Shown: in pieces, positions 6,112 through 13,036 of the stretch
How positions within the stretch are numbered: position 1 is the first letter of the stretch
How the letters are laid out: every line of letters begins with the position of its first letter
Source: Clostridia bacterium
Lineage (GTDB): Bacteria; Bacillota_A; Clostridia; Oscillospirales; CAG-272
Length of the DNA: 13,339 nucleotides
Direction: 5' to 3'
Assembly: GCA_017472105.1 (NCBI GenBank)
Contig: JAFUQY010000415.1
Span: 1-13,339 of the forward strand
Program-made: the position numbers and the translations under genes
Notes under the pieces: generated by a model
The model's database searches: none
What the model was told of the DNA's origin: nothing
Seen by the model: the letters and a program-made list of their open reading frames with translations, nothing else

Positions 6112-6948
6112 ATGGAAATTATCAGATATCAGAATTTCGACGAAGAGCGCGCGCTGTACGGGGTACGGGATGTGACGGTGGCGGAATGCACCTTTGACGG
6201 ACCCGCCGACGGGGAATCCGCGCTCAAGGAAGCGGCGCATGTGACCGTGGAGGACTGCACGTTCCGTCTGCGCTACCCGTTCTGGCACACGCGGGATTTC
6301 GTTCTGCGCCGGAGCACGATGACGGACACCTGCCGGGCACCGCTCTGGTACGCGGAAAACGGCGTGATCGAGGACTGCACCGTGGAAGGTGTGAAGTGCC
6401 TGCGCGAATGTGACGGGATGACGCTGCGCCGGATGACGGTGAAATCCGAGGAGTTCGGCTGGCGGTGCCGCGGGCTCACGATTGAAGAATCGGACATGGA
6501 AGCGGTGTACTTTCTGTTCGAATGCCGGGATGTCACGGTGAAGAACCTCACGATGCGCGGGAAATACTCCTTCCAGTATGTGGAAAACATGACGATTGAG
6601 GACTCCGTGCTCGACACCAAGGACGCATTCTGGCACGCAAAGAACGTGACGGTGAAGAATTCCGTCGTGAAGGGCGAATATCTCGGCTGGTACTCGGAGA
6701 ACCTGACGCTCATCAACTGCAAAATCAGCGGAACCCAGCCGTTCTGTTACTGCAAGAACCTGACCCTCATCGACTGCGAAACGGACGGCTGCGACCTCGC
6801 CTTCGAGCGCTCCACGGTAAACGCATCGGTGAACGGTCACATCGTCTCGGTCAAGAACCCCATCAGCGGCAGAATCACAGCGGACTCGATCGGGGAAGTG
6901 ATAAGAGAGTTTGCGTCGGACTGCGTTGTTGAAGTGAGAGAAGAGTGA
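6112..6948 (+). CDS. DUF3737 family right-handed beta-helix protein
   Basis: A 278-residue protein made almost wholly of repeated turns of about 20 residues in the style 'a.nvtvedctf.g', for example AAHVTVEDCTFR, CDGMTLRRMTVK, CRDVTVKNLTMRG, VENMTIEDSVLD and AKNVTVKNSVVKG. The pattern recurs roughly a dozen times, as in parallel beta-helix folds, and the whole length fits DUF3737. There is no signal peptide, so it should be cytoplasmic. The biochemical role of the family is not known to me; the fold is shared with carbohydrate-active and scaffold proteins, but no catalytic residues can be identified. Many Cys residues fall at equivalent positions in the turns and probably stack inside the helix. 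The start has a GAGG site 6 bases upstream and the gene has its own promoter and a downstream terminator. Confidence 0.85.
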   Translation: MEIIRYQNFDEERALYGVRDVTVAECTFDGPADGESALKEAAHVTVEDCTFRLRYPFWHTRDFVLRRSTMTDTCRAPLWYAENGVIEDCTVEGVKCLRECDGMTLRRMTVKSEEFGWRCRGLTIEESDMEAVYFLFECRDVTVKNLTMRGKYSFQYVENMTIEDSVLDTKDAFWHAKNVTVKNSVVKGEYLGWYSENLTLINCKISGTQPFCYCKNLTLIDCETDGCDLAFERSTVNASVNGHIVSVKNPISGRITADSIGEVIREFASDCVVEVREE

Positions 6949-7050
6949 AGAGAGAAAAGTGAAGAGAAAAGGAAAATTTACTTCGGAAATTGAATGATCA
7001 AAACGTGCGGTTTTAGGCTGAAGTTCAGCTTTCGACCGCACGTTTTTTGA
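6935..7050 (+). repeat. Repeat family B, copy 1
   Basis: A purine-rich tract (GAAGAG, GAAAAG and similar), then ATTTACTTCGGAAATTGAAT, then a long hairpin (7000-7046). The same blocks in the same order occur on the minus strand at 7706-7825, so the two copies form a large inverted repeat around the acetyltransferase gene. The first bases of this copy overlap the last codons of the DUF3737 gene. Confidence 0.8.
7000..7048. terminator. Bidirectional terminator between DUF3737 and GNAT genes
   Basis: AAAACGTGCGGT (7000-7011) pairs perfectly with ACCGCACGTTTT (7035-7046) and is followed by TT. The loop contains GCTGAA-G-TTCAGC, itself an inverted repeat. The A-rich left arm supplies a T-run for the minus-strand acetyltransferase gene, whose stop is at 7051. 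Confidence 0.88.
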
Positions 7051-7575
7051 TTATTTGACGTAATAGCCGCTGCGGAAGCCGGGGTAGGGATGGAATCCGC
7101 ATTTCTCGGCGGCGATGATCCGTTCGGGGGCATCAGGTGAGACGCGTGTGACGATTTTTTCGCAGTCGAACGGGGCGAAGAGGGTGTCCGTGAGCATCAT
7201 CAGCTCGGTAAGGATGTCGGTGGTTTCGTATTCCCGGCGAAGATCAATCCGCAGAACGCCGTGGATGGGCATGTTTTCCGGCTTGAATCCCGGGAAGACC
7301 TCGATGGTACCGATGGCTCCGGATGTTTCACGGTCGGTGACGGTATAGCGTATGAAGCAGCGTTCGCGGTATTCTTCAAGCCACCGTTCGATTGCGCCGC
7401 GTATTTCGTCCCCGGTCTGCATCCCGTAGCCGTAATCGCAGTTGTCAGAGTTGTATATCGTCGATTGTGTGGGTTCCCGGTAACACGCCAGCAGATCCGC
7501 CGCATCGCCGGGAGTCACAAGGCGCAGGGTGAATCGCACGGTTTCGTAAGTCGGGCAGTTGTCAAATGGATTCAT
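7051..7575 (-). CDS. GNAT family N-acetyltransferase
   Basis: The 174-residue protein starts at the ATG at 7575, fixed by GGAGGT 5 bases upstream and a promoter at 7607-7635; upstream in-frame ATGs lie before the promoter and are not used. The layout is that of the RimJ-like GNAT group: an N-terminal TVRFTLRLVTPGDAADLLACY strand-helix, central strands FIRYTVTDRETSGAIGTIEV, a strand near VLRIDLRREY, and the C-terminal KIVTRVSPDAPERIIAAEKCGF, which fits the acetyl-CoA-binding and 'N..A....EK.GF' region of the fold. Such enzymes transfer an acetyl group to an amine of a protein or small molecule; the substrate is not predictable. It is a single-gene unit with its own promoter and terminator, framed by inverted copies of repeat B, and could be a mobile or recently gained cassette. 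Confidence 0.85.
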   Translation of the reverse strand: MNPFDNCPTYETVRFTLRLVTPGDAADLLACYREPTQSTIYNSDNCDYGYGMQTGDEIRGAIERWLEEYRERCFIRYTVTDRETSGAIGTIEVFPGFKPENMPIHGVLRIDLRREYETTDILTELMMLTDTLFAPFDCEKIVTRVSPDAPERIIAAEKCGFHPYPGFRSGYYVK

Positions 7576-7580
7576 GCGGT

Positions 7581-7586
7581 ACCTCC
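7581..7586 (-). promoter_or_regulatory. Ribosome binding site of the GNAT gene
   Basis: GGAGGT on the minus strand, 5 bases before the ATG at 7575, decides the start and rules out the longer open frame reaching 7764. Confidence 0.85.
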
Positions 7587-7606
7587 GTTTGTGTGGTGTT
7601 GAGGTG

Positions 7607-7635
7607 ATTATACCACAGTCAGAACAAAAATTCAA
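7607..7635 (-). promoter_or_regulatory. Promoter of the GNAT gene
   Basis: On the minus strand TTGAAT (7630-7635), a 17-base spacer and TATAAT (7607-7612) with an upstream TGG giving an extended -10. The leader is about 25 bases. Confidence 0.8.
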
Positions 7636-7705
7636 TACAGGAAACAAAAATTCGATAAAATCCTGTAAAAAAGATATCGTGCAGGTATTTTCTGACGGAG
7701 ACAAA

Positions 7706-7754
7706 TCAAAACGTGCGGTCGAAAGCTGAACTCCAGCCTCAAACCGCACGTTTT
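7706..7754 (-). terminator. Terminator of the carboxypeptidase gene
   Basis: AAAACGTGCGGT (7708-7719) pairs with ACCGCACGTTTT (7743-7754), with smaller GCTG/CAGC arms in the loop. On the minus strand TTTTGATTTG follows the stem. It ends the ribF-carboxypeptidase unit. Confidence 0.8.
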
Positions 7755-7825
7755 CCTGATTCAATTTCCGAAGGAAATTTACCTTACTTCTTCCTTTTTC
7801 CCTCTTCCTTCTTACTTCTACTTAT
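7706..7825 (-). repeat. Repeat family B, copy 2 (inverted)
   Basis: Read on the minus strand it gives a purine-rich tract, AAATTTCCTTCGGAAATTGAAT and a hairpin with arms AAACGTGCGG and CCGCACGTTT, matching 6935-7050 block for block. Its purine-rich start covers the final codons of the carboxypeptidase gene, as copy 1 does with the end of the DUF3737 gene. Confidence 0.8.
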
Positions 7826-9176
7826 ACCGATACCTGTTCCCGGCGTGGCGTATCTTCTTCTCCCGTCTGCCAGCCTGAATCAGGACGTACAGCACCGACA
7901 GCACCACAACAGCGATGACGGTGCCGCGGAAGAATCTGCCCTCGGAGAACGCCTGCACGCGCGAGAGGAAGTAGAGGAATTCGCTCCGCGTGATGCTTGA
8001 GGTCGTGATGAGTGAACAGCTGCCCAGAATCTCGTCGCCGTAGAGGACGGTGATCTGTCCGCATTCCATGCCGGCTTCGACGGGGGCGTTCAGGCTTTCG
8101 TCATAGGTGTTGTAGCTGTACCGGATGTCCTTTGAGATATCCACCGATGTGGGCAGGTACACGCTCATGCTCTCGGACGGCACAAGGGTCACGTAGTCGA
8201 TCGTGGAGGACAGCGCGACGGGGATTTCGCAGATCATCCTGTTCTGGGACAGCACCTGTGTGTAGTCGTACGCTTCGAATGCCCAGTCGAACATGGAGAT
8301 CGCGTTGACGTAGTTGTAGAGCTCGTCGTCATCGGAGTCCGCACCCAGCACCACGGAAAGGTAGGTCAGCCCGCGTTCACCGTCCTCTGCAACCGCCGCG
8401 ATGCAGTAGCCGCCCTGCGTTGTCGAGCCTGCGTTCATGCCGACTGCCTGGCTGTACTTGTAGTCCACGCGGTAGTAGTTGGAGATGAGACAGTTGCGGT
8501 TGTAAATGGTGCGGTAGTCGCTGATGTTGGTGCCCTCCATGACGTACTTCGGGGTCGATGTCATGTCGATGAAGCCCGGGAGGGAGTAGGCGTACTGTGC
8601 GATCAGGGCGGTATCCCGTGCGGTTGTCACCTGCGCGTCGTTGTGCATGCCCGTGGGGTTCATGTAGTAGGTATTGTACGCGCCGAGCCATGCCGCTTTC
8701 TCGTTCATCATGGCAACAAACGCCTGCGTGGAGCCTGCGGTGCCGTGCGCGAGGATGATGGCGGCGTCGTTCGCGGAATTGACGAGCATGCAGTAGAGCA
8801 TCTGCTCAACGGTGACGCTCTCGCCGAGGTAGAAGCCGATCCGGTTGCCCGCGACCTCGTCCAGCATCGCCTGTGTGACGGTGATTTTCGAGTCGAGCTT
8901 GCCTTCAAACGCTTCCATTGCCACAATCGCGGTCATGATTTTCACCGTGGACGTGGGATAGACCCGCTCGGCGGCGTTGTATTCGAAGAGGATGCGGTCG
9001 TTTTCGAAATTGTACAGCAGTGCCGCGTCACAGTTCGAAATCGGCGGCGTATCCGGAAGCGGTTCATCGTCGGCTGTGACCGGGACTGCGAGGGTGCAGA
9101 GGGTCAGCAGGGTGAGAAATGCCGCCGTGATCCGGTGGAAAAGGGTTGTTTTCATGTGAAGTTTCATGGATTTCAT
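7818..9176 (-). CDS. D-alanyl-D-alanine carboxypeptidase family (S11) protein with altered third motif
   Basis: A 452-residue secreted protein: basic start and hydrophobic segment up to about residue 35 (signal peptide ending near VTA-DDE), a peptidase S11 domain, and a C-terminal membrane helix (FFRGTVIAVVVLSVLYVLIQ) with a basic tail. S11 enzymes (DacA/DacF type) trim the terminal D-Ala from peptidoglycan stem peptides. The SxxK box is present as STVK (S76, K79) and SxN as SAN (134-136). The third box, normally KTG, reads NAG (248-250, in GMNAGSTTQGGYC), so the conserved Lys is missing. The protein may be a low-activity or non-catalytic homologue. The ATG overlaps the ribF stop as ATGA and has GGAGG 11 bases upstream inside ribF, so translation is probably coupled. 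In-frame ATGs at 9167 and 9155 have no good ribosome site. Confidence 0.9.
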   Translation of the reverse strand: MKSMKLHMKTTLFHRITAAFLTLLTLCTLAVPVTADDEPLPDTPPISNCDAALLYNFENDRILFEYNAAERVYPTSTVKIMTAIVAMEAFEGKLDSKITVTQAMLDEVAGNRIGFYLGESVTVEQMLYCMLVNSANDAAIILAHGTAGSTQAFVAMMNEKAAWLGAYNTYYMNPTGMHNDAQVTTARDTALIAQYAYSLPGFIDMTSTPKYVMEGTNISDYRTIYNRNCLISNYYRVDYKYSQAVGMNAGSTTQGGYCIAAVAEDGERGLTYLSVVLGADSDDDELYNYVNAISMFDWAFEAYDYTQVLSQNRMICEIPVALSSTIDYVTLVPSESMSVYLPTSVDISKDIRYSYNTYDESLNAPVEAGMECGQITVLYGDEILGSCSLITTSSITRSEFLYFLSRVQAFSEGRFFRGTVIAVVVLSVLYVLIQAGRREKKIRHAGNRYRYK

Positions 9177-10129
9177 TCTGTTGCCGCCCTCCGTGTCGTA
9201 TGTTCGATGCGGGCATCACGGATTCGGGCAAGACTGGCACGGGCTGTGTCCTCGTCCGCTTCAATCTGGCGCCGCAGCTCGTCCACGGAGTCGAATTTCC
9301 GCTCGGGACGGATCATTTCGCACAGCGATGTGGTCAGCGTTCTGCCGTAAAGGTCGCCGGAGAAGTCGAAGAGGTAGGTTTCCAGCGTCACGTCGTTTGT
9401 GTCGTCGTTCACGGTCGGACGGGAGCCGAGGTTGCAGACGCCGCCCTTTGTCACGGTTACGCCGTCCTCATCAAACGTCACGGTGCAGCTGTAAACGCCG
9501 TAGGGCGGAATCAGTCTCCCGGACGGGATGCGCTGGTTGACGGTGGGATGGCTGATGGTGCGCCCGATCTGCCTGCCGTGGAGGATTTCGGATGTGTACG
9601 AGAGCGGTCTGCCGAGCAGTTTTTCCGCCAGCGGGAGATCCCCGGCTTTGACAGCGTTTCGGATTGCCGTGGAGGACACCGTCATGCCGTCAATGGTCAG
9701 CGGCGGAACCACGGAGCAGAGAATGCCGTTTTTCTCAGCCATGGTGCGCATGTCTTCCGCGGATGACGACGCTCTCACGCCGAACCTGAAATTGAATCCG
9801 CAGACGACGGCGTGTGGATGCAGGGACATGACGCAGTCCCGGAAAAACTCCTCGCCGGTGAGGGAGCGGATGGCTTCAAAGTTCTCGGTGAGGAGCAGAT
9901 CCGCCCCGGCTGATGCAAAAGCGGCGCATTTTTCGGGGAGGGATGTGATGGTGTCGGATGTGCGCCGGTCGATGACCCATACCACGACGGGGCGGTCTTT
10001 TGCGATGGCGCGTGCTTCTTTGAGGAGGGAGAGATGCCCCGGATGCACGCCGTCGAAGCATCCGAAGAGGATCACGGAGCCGTGCGGGACAGTATGATAT
10101 TGTGCGTTGGTGAGAGGATACAGTTCCAT
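9173..10129 (-). CDS. ribF: Bifunctional riboflavin kinase / FAD synthetase
   Basis: A complete 318-residue protein that converts riboflavin to FMN and FMN to FAD in the cytoplasm. The N-terminal nucleotidyltransferase half has the GCFDGVHPGH motif (HxGH at 29-32), CGFNFRFG and the SSTAIR signature. The C-terminal flavokinase half has the G..IG..I.HPTVNQR loop, PPYGVYSCTV and CNLGSRPTVNDD followed by the LETYLFDF strand with the expected catalytic Glu. The start has AGGAG 5 bases upstream. Its stop overlaps the start of the carboxypeptidase gene. Upstream, 26 bases away, lie the family C tandem repeats; no clear promoter was seen, so either read-through or an unrecognised promoter drives it. 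In many Firmicutes ribF sits beside truB, rbfA or rpsO, so this context is different. Confidence 0.95.
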   Translation of the reverse strand: MELYPLTNAQYHTVPHGSVILFGCFDGVHPGHLSLLKEARAIAKDRPVVVWVIDRRTSDTITSLPEKCAAFASAGADLLLTENFEAIRSLTGEEFFRDCVMSLHPHAVVCGFNFRFGVRASSSAEDMRTMAEKNGILCSVVPPLTIDGMTVSSTAIRNAVKAGDLPLAEKLLGRPLSYTSEILHGRQIGRTISHPTVNQRIPSGRLIPPYGVYSCTVTFDEDGVTVTKGGVCNLGSRPTVNDDTNDVTLETYLFDFSGDLYGRTLTTSLCEMIRPERKFDSVDELRRQIEADEDTARASLARIRDARIEHTTRRAATE

Positions 10130-10155
10130 GATGGCTCCTGATAATTCAATAAACT

Positions 10156-10284
10156 CAATAAACTTTCAGTGCAGAAAACGCGGTTTTCGCTTCAGATTTT
10201 TTGTTTTCAATAAACCTTCAATGCAGAAAACGCGGTTTTCGCTTCAGATTTTTTTGTCTTTAATAAACTTTCAGTGCGAAAACC
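10156..10284. repeat. Family C tandem repeat, about 52 bp x 2 plus a partial third
   Basis: Units start at 10156, 10208 and 10260 with AATAAACTTTCAGTGC (small variations in unit 2). The first two continue with GAAAACGCGGTTTTCGC, a perfect 6-bp hairpin GAAAAC/GTTTTC, and TTCAGATTTTTT. The third, partial unit is the very end of the aldo/keto reductase gene and contains its last codons and stop. The array therefore looks like duplication of a gene end with its following hairpin. On the plus strand the hairpins with trailing T-runs look terminator-like, although the flanking genes are on the minus strand. Confidence 0.85.
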
Positions 10285-11318
10285 GGGCATACCTTCGTGC
10301 AGTAGCCGCAGCGGACGCATTTTGCGTCATCGGGAACGGCGCGGAGCTTCGGTTTTTCTTCCGTGATTCCGGCATCCGCGGCAAAGTCTCCGGCGAAGTC
10401 GTAGTGCGCTTCCTCGTCGTCATCGGTGACGGGCATGAGCGTGAGTGCACCTTCGCCGCAGCGCTTGACACAGGCTCCGCAGCCTTCGCAGTATTCTTCG
10501 ACATGGAGGGTGCGGTGCTTGCTGCTGAGGCGTTCGCGCATGCCGTCGGAGAAGCTGCCGTTTTTCAGCAGGGCGATGTTTGCGTCCACTTCGTCGAACG
10601 ACTGCATTCCGACCGCGGCGGCATCGATGTACGGCTTGTCCAGAACGAACCGGAGCGCGTCTTCGGCATTTCCGCTGAGATGTCCGCCGCCGAGGGCTTT
10701 CATCGCGAAGATGCCGATGCCCATGCCGTGCGCGTCAGCGAGAACGGATGCCATATCGGATTCCGTCCCGTCCGCGATGCCGATGCCCGCCATGTTGTAC
10801 AGGGGATGGCATACGTCGGGATCAAAGCCGTTGTTTTTCAGCCGGATCAGCCCTTTGACGAGCGCGCAGTGATGCGTGGATGCCCCGACAGCGCGGATGA
10901 TGCCCTTCTCGCGGCATTCAAACAGGTACTCGAGGGCGTCCCAGTGTCCGCGCAGGGTGTCGTAGGACTCCTGTTCGTGGAGCATGAACACATCAATCAC
11001 GTCGCGGTCAAGGGCGGTGCGTGCTTCCTCAACGGCTGATACGGCAAGCTCACGGCTCCACGCGTAGGTTTTCGTCGAGACCATGACGTCGTCGGGAGAC
11101 TTGCAGCGGTCCAGCGCGGCTTTGATGATGTGGTAGTTTTCGTAGTACTGTGCTGTGTCGATGAAATTGAGCCCGGAGTCGAACGCATACGCGAGGACGG
11201 CGGCACCTTCGTCAACAGGCAGATTCGCCTGCATCGGCGAGACCGTCAGCGAACCGACGGCGATCTTCGATACAGGCGGGAGACGGGGTGTGAGGACACT
11301 TGTCGGGATGCCCATCAC
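10260..11318 (-). CDS. Aldo/keto reductase with C-terminal 2x[4Fe-4S] ferredoxin domain
   Basis: The N-terminal 260 residues are an aldo/keto reductase barrel with the conserved catalytic residues visible: Asp in NFIDTAQYY (D54, then Tyr), Lys in STKT (K83) and His in FMLHEQ (H114). The C-terminus carries two bacterial ferredoxin clusters, CEGCGACVKRC (277-287) and CVRCGYCTKVC (334-344), each with the CxxCxxCxxxC spacing; about 46 acidic residues separate them, which is longer than in a compact ferredoxin. The fusion is common in anaerobes and may link a carbonyl or alcohol oxidoreductase to ferredoxin electrons; substrate unknown. The frame can begin at GTG 11318 or at ATG 11315; the ireB stop TGA overlaps both, so translation is likely coupled. 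Its 3' end forms the last unit of the family C array. Confidence 0.92.
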   Translation of the reverse strand: MMGIPTSVLTPRLPPVSKIAVGSLTVSPMQANLPVDEGAAVLAYAFDSGLNFIDTAQYYENYHIIKAALDRCKSPDDVMVSTKTYAWSRELAVSAVEEARTALDRDVIDVFMLHEQESYDTLRGHWDALEYLFECREKGIIRAVGASTHHCALVKGLIRLKNNGFDPDVCHPLYNMAGIGIADGTESDMASVLADAHGMGIGIFAMKALGGGHLSGNAEDALRFVLDKPYIDAAAVGMQSFDEVDANIALLKNGSFSDGMRERLSSKHRTLHVEEYCEGCGACVKRCGEGALTLMPVTDDDEEAHYDFAGDFAADAGITEEKPKLRAVPDDAKCVRCGYCTKVCPVFALKVY

Positions 11319-11560
11319 AGACCCAGATATTCCTTGAGCATGGCTGCCATCAGCTCTTCCCGGTCAATTCTCCGGATCAGGCCGCGGGCATTGTTGTGTC
11401 TGGGGATATAGGTGGGTTCTTCGGTGAGAATGTAGCCCACGAGCTGGTTGATGGGGTTATACCCCTTTTCGCACAGCGCATCGTAAATTTCGCGGAGAAG
11501 CATTTTTCTCTCGCGGTCGCGTTCTTCTTCACGGATGGAGAAGGTGATTGTTTTATCCAT
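11315..11560 (-). CDS. ireB: IreB family regulatory phosphoprotein (UPF0297)
   Basis: An 81-residue protein matching the family over its whole length. The hallmark stretches are IYDALCEKGYNPINQLVGY and PTYIPRHNNARGLIRRIDR. In Enterococcus faecalis, IreB is phosphorylated by the Ser/Thr kinase IreK and influences cephalosporin tolerance and cell-wall homeostasis. The N-terminus has Thr4 and Thr6 (MDKTITF), where phosphorylation has been reported for the family. The ATG at 11560 has GGAGGT 6 bases upstream. In most Firmicutes this gene precedes ruvX (yqgF) and yrzB; here it lies between glyA and an aldo/keto reductase, with which it overlaps at the stop codon. It has no obvious promoter and is probably read from glyA. 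Confidence 0.93.
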   Translation of the reverse strand: MDKTITFSIREEERDRERKMLLREIYDALCEKGYNPINQLVGYILTEEPTYIPRHNNARGLIRRIDREELMAAMLKEYLGL

Positions 11561-11694
11561 GGGGTTACCTCCAAATAGTAATTAAAGAATAAAGAAGAAA
11601 GAATAAATAAGAAAGAAGAAATGGGTGCGGGCTGTATGTTATTCTTCCCGACTTTTATGCATTTCCGCATGCATTCTTCCTTATGCATTCTGTA
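11561..11694 (-). other. glyA-ireB intercistronic spacer
   Basis: On the minus strand this 134-base spacer holds three ATGCAT motifs within about 35 bases (11655-11685), two of which form a weak hairpin, followed by a 50-base pyrimidine tract (CTTCTTT-rich) and the ireB ribosome site. No T-run follows the hairpin and no promoter is apparent, so glyA transcripts may continue into ireB. Confidence 0.5.
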
Positions 11695-12942
11695 TCAGCC
11701 GACGTACAGGGGATATTTTTCGCAGAGCTTGGTGACTTCTGCGCGGATATAGTCGCGGCTGGCGTCGAAGTCCTTTGCTGCGAGACCGATCAGGTGGGCG
11801 AGGGTTTTCATGTCCTCTTCGACGAGACCGCGGCTGGTCACTGCGGGAGTGCCGATGCGGACGCCGCTGGTGATGAACGGGGACTGGGGATCGTTGGGGA
11901 TGGCGTTCTTGTTCACGGTGATGAGAACGTCGTCAAGGCGATGCTCGAATTCCTTGCCGGTGAGATCAAACGGTCTGAGGTCGCAGAGCATGAGGTGGTT
12001 GTCCGTGCCGCCGGAGACGAGATTGAAGCCTTCCGCGAGGAGACCATCGGCGAGAGCCTTGGCGTTCTTCACGATCTGCTCCTGATATGCCTTGAATCCG
12101 GGAGTCAGCGCTTCGCCGAAGGAAACTGCCTTTGCCGCAATCACGTGCATGAGCGGGCCGCCCTGTGTTCCGGGGAAGATCGCCTTGTCAATTGCCTTCG
12201 CGAACTCTTCCCTGCACAGAATCATGCCGCCTCTCGGACCGCGGAGGGTCTTGTGGGTGGTCGTGGTTACGATGTCCGCATACGGAACGGGAGAGGGATG
12301 GAGACCTGCCGCAACCAGACCCGCGATGTGAGCCATGTCAACCATGAACAGCGCGCCGTTTTCGTGAGCGATTCCGGAGATTCTTTCAAAGTCAATGACG
12401 CGGGGATATGCGGATGCGCCGGCGACGATGAGCTTGGGATGGTGTTCCTTCGTGAGGCGTTCCAGCTCGTCGTAGTCGAGGATGCCGTTGTCGTCCACGC
12501 CGTAGGGGATGAAGTTGTAGTTCTTGCCGGACATGTTCACGGGGCTGCCGTGGGTGAGATGTCCGCCGCACGCAAGGCTCATGCCGAGAACGGTGTCGCC
12601 GGTGTTCAGAAGGGCAAAGTAAACTGCCATATTCGCCTGTGCGCCGCTGTGGGGCTGAACATTCACGTGATCCGCACCGAAGAGCTTCTTTGCTCGCTCG
12701 ATTGCGATGGTTTCCGCCTTGTCGACGACGGCACATCCGCCGTAGTAACGCTTTGCGGGATAGCCTTCCGCGTATTTATTGGTAAGCGGGCTGCCCATTG
12801 CGAGAAGAACCGCCTCGGATACGACGTTTTCGGAAGCGATGAGCTCGAGCCCGCCGCGCTGACGTGCAAGTTCCTCGGCAACAACCGCGCCGATTTCGGG
12901 ATCAAAAGTAGCAAGGGTCCTGACCATTTCGTTGACTGCCAT
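11695..12942 (-). CDS. glyA: Serine hydroxymethyltransferase
   Basis: This PLP enzyme interconverts serine and glycine while charging tetrahydrofolate with a one-carbon unit in the cytoplasm. The start at 12942 (MAVNEMVRT) is fixed by GGAGGT 8 bases upstream; the frame stays open to 12966 but those codons include the ribosome site. The 415 residues match the family. Visible signatures are [53 protein letters not shown] and [14 protein letters not shown], whose Lys (about residue 231) binds the cofactor. A good promoter lies at 13008-13036 with a short leader of about 60 bases and no riboswitch. ireB and the aldo/keto reductase gene follow on the same strand. Confidence 0.98.
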   Translation of the reverse strand: MAVNEMVRTLATFDPEIGAVVAEELARQRGGLELIASENVVSEAVLLAMGSPLTNKYAEGYPAKRYYGGCAVVDKAETIAIERAKKLFGADHVNVQPHSGAQANMAVYFALLNTGDTVLGMSLACGGHLTHGSPVNMSGKNYNFIPYGVDDNGILDYDELERLTKEHHPKLIVAGASAYPRVIDFERISGIAHENGALFMVDMAHIAGLVAAGLHPSPVPYADIVTTTTHKTLRGPRGGMILCREEFAKAIDKAIFPGTQGGPLMHVIAAKAVSFGEALTPGFKAYQEQIVKNAKALADGLLAEGFNLVSGGTDNHLMLCDLRPFDLTGKEFEHRLDDVLITVNKNAIPNDPQSPFITSGVRIGTPAVTSRGLVEEDMKTLAHLIGLAAKDFDASRDYIRAEVTKLCEKYPLYVG

Positions 12943-12950
12943 AATGAAAA

Positions 12951-12956
12951 ACCTCC
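12951..12956 (-). promoter_or_regulatory. Ribosome binding site of glyA
   Basis: GGAGGT on the minus strand, 8 bases before the ATG at 12942. It decides that start over the upstream in-frame ATG at 12966. Confidence 0.9.
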
Positions 12957-13007
12957 GTAGGGGCAATGGAATACGTAGTTGAGCAGAGGAAAATTTCCCT
13001 ATATAAT

Positions 13008-13036
13008 ATTATAGCAGTTATTTTGTGAAAAATCAA
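13008..13036 (-). promoter_or_regulatory. SigA-type promoter of the glyA unit
   Basis: On the minus strand TTGATT (13031-13036), a 17-base spacer and a perfect TATAAT (13008-13013). Confidence 0.85.

Noticed and set aside
6088..7041. Minus-strand open frame opposite the DUF3737 gene
   Set aside because: His/Arg/Val-rich shadow without a ribosome site; the DUF3737 frame has a promoter, ribosome site and clear repeat pattern.
7000..7047. DNA uptake signal similar to the Haemophilus AAGTGCGGT word, present as inverted pairs
   Set aside because: The word here is ACGTGCGGT and the organism is a Firmicute by gene content; the similarity to Pasteurellaceae uptake sequences is most likely chance. 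The terminator reading is sufficient.
7576..7764. Longer version of the acetyltransferase starting at 7764
   Set aside because: The extra codons span repeat B and the -35/-10 promoter; the GGAGGT site at 7581-7586 fixes the start at 7575.
10156..10284. CRISPR array
   Set aside because: Only two full units, directly adjoining without spacers, and the third is the end of a coding gene; no cas genes nearby.
11655..11690. Three ATGCAT motifs as an operator or terminator after glyA
   Set aside because: Weak 6-bp stem, no T-run, and no regulator in the window; kept only as a note on the spacer.
12943..13007. Glycine or folate riboswitch before glyA
   Set aside because: The leader is only about 60 bases and shows no recognisable aptamer core.
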